From Verrucomicrobiota bacterium (GTDB lineage Bacteria; Verrucomicrobiota; Verrucomicrobiia; Opitutales; Coraliomargaritaceae), in NCBI GenBank assembly GCA_027620575.1, contig JAQCDT010000056.1, forward strand, positions 1-7,575: DNA of 7,575 nucleotides, written 5' to 3'. Positions 1 through 5,271 of this stretch are shown piece after piece. Made by a program: the position numbers and the translations under genes. Positions within the stretch are counted from its first letter, which is position 1. Every line of letters starts with the position of its first letter. The notes below the pieces were generated by a model. That model searched no databases, was not told the DNA's origin, and saw only the letters and a program-made list of their open reading frames with translations.

Positions 1-1
1 C

Positions 2-511
2 ATCGGGACTTTTTTAGTTTCTATCTACTTCGAAAATAAATCGCTGAAAAAAGAGCAATCAGAGCAACAGGCATTAGATGCATGGTCTGAAATGGATGAA
101 AGTACACCCAAGATGCCCGAATCACTGCCCGCTGTTTTTTTGAAAGGGAGCTTAATCGCTTCGGGGACATTAATTAATTCAGTAGGGGAAGAGGAAAATA
201 TATGGATAATGGAATATAAATCGAGCTACCCATACGTTCGAATAGTTGAAAATGTTTCTCAACAAAAACTGGAGATAATGGCAGCCGATCAAGTGTTGAT
301 TCATTTAAAAGAAGGTGTGGATGTGACTGATTTTCAGCCAATGCTTAAGGCCTTGGGACTCAATGTACGGATGTTCAATAGAGACAAAAAGATTATGGTG
401 ATCAGTGTTTTAAACCGTGAATTAGATGCGATTCCTGAAACACTTTCTGCGCTCAGTCCTTGGAATAGCTTATTTGATTCTGCTACACCTGATTTTATTC
501 AGGTAAGATAA
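2..511 (+). CDS. C-terminal part of a probable membrane-anchored protein with an S8-protease propeptide-like domain
   Basis: The frame is open from base 2 to a TAA at 509-511, so the ATG at 92 is probably internal and the true start lies left of the window. The visible 169 residues begin with a short hydrophobic run (IGTFLVSIYF), which could be the end of a signal anchor or transmembrane helix. A charged Glu/Lys/Gln stretch follows. The last ~75 residues resemble the propeptide (inhibitor I9/fervidolysin-prodomain type) of subtilisin-like proteases: QVLIHLKEGVD, then LKALGLNV, an alternating beta-strand pattern, and a closing ATPDF that resembles the AEPNY/AEPDY end of such prodomains. Such domains fold as chaperones and inhibitors of their protease. 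No catalytic protease domain follows before tig. It may be a standalone inhibitor or chaperone-like protein, or only a structural relative. Family assignment is by pattern recognition and moderate at best; the exact role is unknown. Confidence 0.6.
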   Translation: MGTFLVSIYFENKSLKKEQSEQQALDAWSEMDESTPKMPESLPAVFLKGSLIASGTLINSVGEEENIWIMEYKSSYPYVRIVENVSQQKLEIMAADQVLIHLKEGVDVTDFQPMLKALGLNVRMFNRDKKIMVISVLNRELDAIPETLSALSPWNSLFDSATPDFIQVR

Positions 512-577
512 TTTTTTAAAATGTAGATTCTGAATTGACCCCGAAATAACTATTTTGTTGATTACACTCTTTTTTAC

Positions 578-594
578 ATCACTTAATAGAATTT
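578..594 (+). promoter_or_regulatory. Start region of tig without Shine-Dalgarno; possible very short leader
   Basis: The bases before the tig ATG (ATCACTTAATAGAATTT) contain no purine-rich ribosome-binding motif. A -10-like TTAATA at 583-588 lies so close to the ATG that transcription from it would begin at or next to the start codon. A loose -35-like TTGATT is at 558-563, with a long 19-base spacer. The promoter reading is weak; the missing Shine-Dalgarno is directly visible. Confidence 0.25.
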
Positions 595-1923
595 ATGAAT
601 ATTGAACAAAAAGATATTTCGCCGACTCGAAAGGCAATTTTAGCACATTTCACAGCAGAGGAAGTTTCTGCTGAGGGGGATGCTGTATTGTCTGAATTTA
701 TCCAATTTGCCAAGATACCAGGCTTTAGACCCGGGAAAGCAAATCCCAATATGGTTCAAAAGCAATATGCGAAGGAAATTAACAAAGAGCTCAAACAGCG
801 TCTTGTGCAAAAAGCACACGAGGAGGGGCTCGGGAAATCAGAATTACGCATTTACAGTATTGTTGAAATTGAAACGGGCGAAATTCTTTCAGGCGAGAAG
901 GCCTCAATTAATTTCTCAGTGGATATTATACCAAAGTTTGACCTTCCTGAGTATGAGGGTGTTAAAGTAAAAAGTGCACCTACCGAAGCTGATGACAAAG
1001 AAATCGATCAGATGATCGGTTATATTTTAGGGCAAAGGGCAGAATTCAAACCAGTCGATAAAGTAATCGAAAAAGGTAATTATGTACAATGCTCTTATAC
1101 AGGTAAGATTGGTGACACTTTAATTGAAGAAATTGCACCCAATGAAGCTATGTACGGCACACAAAAATCAACCTGGGAAGAGGCTGGAGCAGAAAATGCG
1201 CCTGGGGTACCTGCAATTATTGAAGGTTTGATTGGTATGCAGAAAGATGAAACAAAAGAGGTTGAGATGGATTTTCCTGCAGATTTTAAAATCGAAGCTT
1301 TGGCAGGGAAAAAAGCAACATATGAAATAAAGGTGAGCGATATTCGTGAAAAAATTCTTCCAGAAATGGATGAGGCATTTTTTGAAAGTATGCAGGTAAA
1401 AGACGAAAAAGCATTTCGTGAGCAGATTAAAGGTACAATCGAACAAAGAAAAGAAAATGAAATCGCCAATGGAAATCGTCAGCAAATTGTCGATCATTTG
1501 ATACAATTTGTCACTGTGCCTTTACCTGAAAGTGGAATCGATTCGGAAAGGGAATCTATTCTCAAGGATTTCATGCAGAAAAACATGCAACAAGGAGTTT
1601 CAGCAGAAGATTTTGAGAAAAATAAAGAAGCTTTGCATGCCAGTGCTACCCAAATGGCTGAGTCTCGTTTGAAATCATTTATCATTTTAGACATGATTGC
1701 GGATAAAGAATCGATCAAAGTTGAAAATGATGATTTGAATCGTGCGATTATCCAGCATGCTTCAATGACGGGCCAGAAGCCAGAAGCATTTGTAAAGGAA
1801 TTAAAGAAAGACCGTAGTAAAATTGATGCGATGCAAAGAGATATCAAAATCGGTAAAACTTTGAATTTCTTGATGGATAAGGCTGAAATTACCATTGAGG
1901 AGAAATCTGAGTCTAAAGATTGA
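595..1923 (+). CDS. tig: Trigger factor (ribosome-associated chaperone / peptidyl-prolyl isomerase)
   Basis: This cytosolic chaperone docks at the ribosomal exit tunnel and shields nascent chains. At 442 residues it has the family's usual length, and three domains can be seen. The N-terminal ribosome-binding domain (about 1-145) carries the signature loop GFRPGK at residues 43-48. A FKBP-like PPIase domain (about 155-252) starts at EKGNYVQCSYTG and ends near EIKVSDIREKILPEMD. The long helical C-terminal arm domain runs from about 255 to the end and finishes in a charged tail (EEKSESKD). The PPIase domain is divergent: in place of the usual FxGG...IGSGxFIPGFE it reads MYGTQKSTWEEAG...PGVPAIIEGLIGM, so isomerase activity is uncertain. 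The ATG at 595 gives the expected N-terminus, but no Shine-Dalgarno precedes it. clpP follows after 72 bases, the order seen in many bacteria, where all three genes serve protein quality control. Confidence 0.96.
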   Translation: MNIEQKDISPTRKAILAHFTAEEVSAEGDAVLSEFIQFAKIPGFRPGKANPNMVQKQYAKEINKELKQRLVQKAHEEGLGKSELRIYSIVEIETGEILSGEKASINFSVDIIPKFDLPEYEGVKVKSAPTEADDKEIDQMIGYILGQRAEFKPVDKVIEKGNYVQCSYTGKIGDTLIEEIAPNEAMYGTQKSTWEEAGAENAPGVPAIIEGLIGMQKDETKEVEMDFPADFKIEALAGKKATYEIKVSDIREKILPEMDEAFFESMQVKDEKAFREQIKGTIEQRKENEIANGNRQQIVDHLIQFVTVPLPESGIDSERESILKDFMQKNMQQGVSAEDFEKNKEALHASATQMAESRLKSFIILDMIADKESIKVENDDLNRAIIQHASMTGQKPEAFVKELKKDRSKIDAMQRDIKIGKTLNFLMDKAEITIEEKSESKD

Positions 1924-1984
1924 GATTTTTATTAAGTTGATTTAATCTAAGGTCTCTTTTTCAATTAATCACACATTTAAAAGC

Positions 1985-1989
1985 AAGGA
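1985..1989 (+). promoter_or_regulatory. Shine-Dalgarno site of clpP
   Basis: AAGGA lies six bases before the GTG at 1996. It is the clearest ribosome-binding site in the window. It supports GTG as the real clpP start, consistent with the protein beginning MSYVPLPTVYEREG as expected for mature-type ClpP. Confidence 0.7.
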
Positions 1990-1995
1990 TTTATC

Positions 1996-2586
1996 GTGAG
2001 TTATGTTCCATTACCAACTGTCTATGAGCGTGAAGGTCGTACTGAGCGCGCATGGGATATTTATAGCCGTTTACTGAGGGACCGAATCATCTTTATTGGG
2101 ACTCCAATAAATGACTTCGTGGCTAATGCAGTTATTGCTCAGATGCTTTTTCTGCAAATGGAAGATGCCAAAAAAGATATTAGTTTATACATAAATTCTC
2201 CTGGTGGCAGTGTTACGGATGGAATGGCTATTTATGATACAATGCAGTTTTTAAAATGTGATATAGTTACTTATTGTGTCGGTCAGGCAGCCAGTATGTC
2301 CACTTTGCTTCTTGCCGCTGGAACGCCTGGTAAACGTTTTGCTTTGCCCAATAGTCGTGTAATGATGCATCAACCTTCTGGAGGAGCGACTGGCCAGACA
2401 TCGGATATTTCGATCGCTGCAAGGGAAATTGTTCGTTGGAGAGAACGTATGAATGAATTGATTGCTTTTCACACCAATAAAACAAAAGAGGCGGTGGAAG
2501 CTGATTCAGATCGTGATTTTTATTTAACAGCTGATGAAGCAGTTGATTACGGTATCATTGATAAGGTGATCCGTAAAAATACATAA
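1996..2586 (+). CDS. clpP: ATP-dependent Clp protease proteolytic subunit ClpP
   Basis: This is the serine peptidase subunit of the Clp protease. ClpP assembles into a double heptameric barrel in the cytosol and degrades proteins fed in by an AAA+ unfoldase, here most likely ClpX from the next gene. At 196 residues it is close to the family's usual length. The catalytic triad is intact: Ser100 in GQAASMSTLLLAAG, His125 in RVMMHQPSGG and Asp174 in DRDFYLTADEAVDYGIID. The oxyanion region SPGGSVTDGMAIYD and the subunit core RAWDIYSRLLRDRIIFIG are typical. Only a few residues precede the conserved N-terminal loop (VPLPTVYEREGRTERAWD), so no long propeptide is evident. Translation starts at GTG with an AAGGA Shine-Dalgarno. 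clpX begins 14 bases after the stop, indicating cotranscription. Confidence 0.98.
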   Translation: MSYVPLPTVYEREGRTERAWDIYSRLLRDRIIFIGTPINDFVANAVIAQMLFLQMEDAKKDISLYINSPGGSVTDGMAIYDTMQFLKCDIVTYCVGQAASMSTLLLAAGTPGKRFALPNSRVMMHQPSGGATGQTSDISIAAREIVRWRERMNELIAFHTNKTKEAVEADSDRDFYLTADEAVDYGIIDKVIRKNT

Positions 2587-2600
2587 ACAAATTCAGTACT

Positions 2601-3932
2601 ATGACCTATTCTAGCCGTACTTCATTTTGCTCTTTTTGCAAAAAAAGTCATGACGAAGTCAATCGCATGATTGCAGGTCTAGAGGGCGCACAAATTTGTG
2701 ATAGTTGTGTCGAAATTTGTAAAACGATTATTGATCGAGAAAATTTGGATGAGGCGAAGCCTGAGGCAAATACGGAGAAGGCAAAGCCGTTTAAATTACT
2801 TAAACCCAATGAGATTAAAGCGTATTTAGATGAACACATCATCGGGCAAGAGTACGCGAAAAAGACGCTTTCTGTTGCGGTTTACAATCACTACAAACGT
2901 CTACTTGATGAGAAAAAAATTGTTTCAGAGAATTCTTTGTCACAAGTGAATCAATCACTCTCTGATGTATCGATCGAGAAAAGTAATATTTTGCTTCTTG
3001 GGCCAACAGGAAGTGGAAAAACACATTTAGCGAGAACTTTAGCCAATATTTTGGATGTGCCATTTGCTATCGCTGATGCAACAACTTTAACAGAAGCTGG
3101 GTATGTCGGTGAAGATGTTGAGAATATTGTATTACGTCTTTTGCAAGCTGCAGAATACAATGTAGATCGTGCTTTGTCGGGTATTATTTATGTGGATGAA
3201 ATTGATAAAATCGGACGAAAAACAGACAATGTATCGATTACTCGAGATGTGTCAGGGGAAGGGGTACAGCAAGCTTTATTAAAAATACTTGAGGGAACAG
3301 TTTGTAATGTTCCACCACAAGGGGGACGCAAGCACCCGAATCAAGAGTACATTCAATTAGATACCTCAAATATTTTATTCATTTGTGGGGGTGCGTTTGT
3401 TGATTTAGAAGAGATTGTCGGTCGAAGACTAGGCAATCAATCTATAGGATTTAAGTCTTTTGAGGGCATCGAAGAAGCACAGAAAGTCAGTGAAATTTTA
3501 AAGAATACTGAACCAGAAGATTTAGTACAATTTGGACTGATTCCAGAGTTTATTGGTCGTTTACCTATGATGGCTGTTTTGAATCCACTGACTCAGGAAG
3601 ATTTAGAGCATGTTTTATTATCAACTAAAAATTCGATAGTAAAACAATTTACCAAGCTCTTTTCTATGGAAGGGATACAGTTACATTTCACAAAGTGTGC
3701 AATAAAAGCGATTGCAGATAAAGCGATTACACTCAAGACAGGTGCCCGTGCTTTACGCTCTATTATGGAAAAAATCATGCTCGATATAATGTATGAAATT
3801 CCAAGTCTTGAAGGTGTCAGTGAGGTGCAAATCAACTCAAGTCTGATTGAAGGTACGGGAAAGCCTAAGATAAAATTTGCTAGCAAGGGAACAAAGCCTA
3901 AAGGAAAAGCTCGTAAAAAAAGTGCTGCCTGA
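2601..3932 (+). CDS. clpX: ATP-dependent Clp protease ATP-binding subunit ClpX
   Basis: This AAA+ unfoldase recognises tagged or damaged proteins, unfolds them with ATP and threads them into ClpP. Its 443 residues hold every expected element. The N-terminal zinc-binding domain has Cys10, Cys13, Cys33 and Cys36. Walker A is GPTGSGKT at 134-141, the pore loop GYVG at 167-170 and Walker B IIYVDE at 195-200. The RKH substrate loop is at 243-245, the ClpP-docking IGF loop at 282-284, the arginine finger region IPEFIGR ends at 320, and sensor 2 is GARALR at 381-386. The C-terminus carries a lysine-rich tail (KGTKPKGKARKKSAA) beyond the conserved domain. There is no obvious Shine-Dalgarno before the ATG; 14 bases separate it from clpP. 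Its TGA overlaps the next start codon in TGATG. Confidence 0.98.
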   Translation: MTYSSRTSFCSFCKKSHDEVNRMIAGLEGAQICDSCVEICKTIIDRENLDEAKPEANTEKAKPFKLLKPNEIKAYLDEHIIGQEYAKKTLSVAVYNHYKRLLDEKKIVSENSLSQVNQSLSDVSIEKSNILLLGPTGSGKTHLARTLANILDVPFAIADATTLTEAGYVGEDVENIVLRLLQAAEYNVDRALSGIIYVDEIDKIGRKTDNVSITRDVSGEGVQQALLKILEGTVCNVPPQGGRKHPNQEYIQLDTSNILFICGGAFVDLEEIVGRRLGNQSIGFKSFEGIEEAQKVSEILKNTEPEDLVQFGLIPEFIGRLPMMAVLNPLTQEDLEHVLLSTKNSIVKQFTKLFSMEGIQLHFTKCAIKAIADKAITLKTGARALRSIMEKIMLDIMYEIPSLEGVSEVQINSSLIEGTGKPKIKFASKGTKPKGKARKKSAA

Positions 3933-4744
3933 TGAATCGATATACTTGTTTATTTATTTTTTTCTTTCTTTCCTGCCTTAGTCTATTTGCTGATAGTGCT
4001 TCAAGAATATTGGTTTATTCTTGGTCCAGTGAAGATTATGTACGTAATCTAGATGATCTAGGTCGGCCTCTACCTGAAATATGTGCTTTTTTAGAAGGCA
4101 AATATTATCCAGAAGTTACTCAGGCTGAAACGCCTGTTGAACCTGTGAGTTTTGAAACAGTGATCGAAATTTTGGCGCCAGAGATGATGAAACAAAATTT
4201 CATTCTTAATCAGCCTGCTGAAACAGTGGACTTTATACTTTTAGTCAATTGGGGATTTACCGAAGAAGTTAACGATGATTATGAGTTTTTAGATCAAGAA
4301 ATGATTGTTATTGATCTTGATGATGGCATGCAAACAACGCAAATGGTCGATATTGGTTCTACCAACAGTTTTTCTACGGTCGGGAATGATAATGCCAAAT
4401 TGATAGGGGCAATGAAAATGTCTCAGCTATATCCATATTCTTTAAAAAGACGTTTATTACTCGAAGCTTCCGAGGAAAAAAGACTGTTTGTTAATGTCAC
4501 TGCTTTTGAAAAGTCTCACCTACAAAATAAATCAAAAGAGGAACCTTTAAAGGCTTCTTGGATTACTTTTTTCAGCATACCTTTTTATAATATAGAAACA
4601 GCAGATGCGATTCAGGCTATTTCTGAAATGGCAAGTCGTCACATGGGATATGACTGGGATTCGCCTTCGTTTATTAATTATAATGATAGAGAGTTTGATG
4701 CTACTCCGGATGCCTTAGAGTTTATAGGCGTTGATGAAGACTAA
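3932..4744 (+). CDS. Exported protein of unknown function, overlapping the end of clpX
   Basis: I do not recognise this family. The 270-residue product begins with a convincing signal sequence: a basic MNRY, a hydrophobic core (TCLFIFFFLSCLSLFA), then ADSASR, with signal peptidase I cleavage possible after Ala20. Cys15 in FLSC leaves a less likely lipoprotein reading. The mature part is acidic, with a run near its middle (DDYEFLDQEMIVIDLDDG) and an acidic end (FIGVDED). There are no further membrane segments and no catalytic motif I can name. The start ATG shares its A with the clpX TGA stop (TGATG), so translation is probably coupled to clpX and the gene is the last of the tig-clpP-clpX unit. 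Whether it has any role in proteolysis is unknown; periplasmic location would argue against direct contact with ClpXP. Confidence 0.85.
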   Translation: MNRYTCLFIFFFLSCLSLFADSASRILVYSWSSEDYVRNLDDLGRPLPEICAFLEGKYYPEVTQAETPVEPVSFETVIEILAPEMMKQNFILNQPAETVDFILLVNWGFTEEVNDDYEFLDQEMIVIDLDDGMQTTQMVDIGSTNSFSTVGNDNAKLIGAMKMSQLYPYSLKRRLLLEASEEKRLFVNVTAFEKSHLQNKSKEEPLKASWITFFSIPFYNIETADAIQAISEMASRHMGYDWDSPSFINYNDREFDATPDALEFIGVDED

Positions 4745-4745
4745 G

Positions 4746-4768
4746 GGATGGCTTTTTTAAGCCAGTCC
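4746..4768. terminator. Hairpin between converging operons, possible bidirectional terminator
   Basis: The 45-base gap between the two converging units contains GGA-TGGCTT-TTTT-AAGCCA-G-TCC. This is an inverted repeat of nine pairs with one bulged G and a four-base loop, starting two bases after the plus-strand stop codon. Because it is nearly symmetric it would form in transcripts from both strands. On neither strand is the stem followed by a run of T, so classical intrinsic termination is not assured. Confidence 0.5.
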
Positions 4769-4788
4769 AGTGAGCACGCTTCAAGCTC

Positions 4789-5247
4789 TTAAATAAGCTG
4801 ATAATCTGGAAGAGACGCTGTCTGATTAACTAATCGGAGGGCATCCTCTTCAGCCTGCCGCATATCTTTTATGGCCTCTTCATTAGTGTCATCAAATCCA
4901 ACTAGATGGAGCCATCCATGAATTAAATAAAGAGTGATTTCATGGCTTATAGTAGTGCCAAAGGATTTTGAATTTTTAATGGCTTCATCGATGGAGATAC
5001 AGATTTCACCCGCTGATTGAAAGCTTGGATTTTCGGGGAAGGTAATTACATCAGTTGAGCTAGGGTCTCCTAAAAAGGATTCATGTAGTTTTTTAATTGA
5101 ATCATCGTCAACAAAGGCAATCGAAAGCGTACCAGGATTCAGTTTAAATTTTGATTTTGATAAAATAGAGCAAATCCCTTCGGTTCGCTCTTCTGGATCT
5201 TTTAGCTGGCTGAATTGATTATTAATTTCTATTTGAATTGAATCCAT
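4789..5247 (-). CDS. ybeY: Endoribonuclease YbeY (rRNA maturation / ribosome quality control)
   Basis: YbeY is a small metal-dependent RNase family acting in 16S rRNA 3' end maturation and ribosome quality control. The 152-residue product shows the family core TDVITFPENPS, then GEICISIDEA and the metal-site segment HGWLHLVGFDD. His110 and His114 match the first two zinc ligands of the usual H-x3-H-x5-H motif, but the third position is Asp120, not His. The usual YR before the TDV motif reads FL (LHESFLGDPSSTDV), so the arginine considered important in E. coli is absent. Both changes may be lineage-typical. I chose ATG 5247 because it gives the normal start MDSIQIEINNQ; an in-frame GTG at 5259 would add four residues (MLLL). 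Neither has a Shine-Dalgarno. The upstream HD phosphohydrolase gene ends 24 bases before this ATG, so the two are likely cotranscribed. Confidence 0.93.
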   Translation of the reverse strand: MDSIQIEINNQFSQLKDPEERTEGICSILSKSKFKLNPGTLSIAFVDDDSIKKLHESFLGDPSSTDVITFPENPSFQSAGEICISIDEAIKNSKSFGTTISHEITLYLIHGWLHLVGFDDTNEEAIKDMRQAEEDALRLVNQTASLPDYQLI

Positions 5248-5271
5248 AAGCAACAACACAACATCGTGTGA

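Noticed and set aside
92..511. ATG at 92 as the start of the first gene
   Set aside because: The same frame is open back to base 2 and encodes a hydrophobic and charged stretch continuous with the protein, and no Shine-Dalgarno precedes 92, so the gene more likely begins outside the window.
680..970. 96-codon plus-strand frame inside the start of tig
   Set aside because: It is fully contained in tig in another frame, has no ribosome-binding site and no recognisable protein features.
1095..1895. Open frames of 124 and 133 codons on the minus strand inside tig
   Set aside because: They lie wholly antisense to a clearly conserved gene, show low-complexity Ser/Ile/Phe-rich translations typical of reverse-strand shadows, and match no family I know.
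1903..1931. AAATCT...AGATTT followed by T's at the end of tig as a terminator
   Set aside because: The stem is only six mostly A-T pairs with a 14-base loop and overlaps coding sequence; too weak to call.
1937..1980. TTGATT with downstream A-T-rich boxes as a separate clpP promoter
   Set aside because: No -10 element sits at a good distance, and in AT-rich intergenic sequence such matches are expected by chance.
4772..4788. GAGC...GCTC inverted repeat next to the ybeY stop
   Set aside because: Only four pairs with a nine-base loop; not convincing beside the stronger hairpin at 4746-4768.
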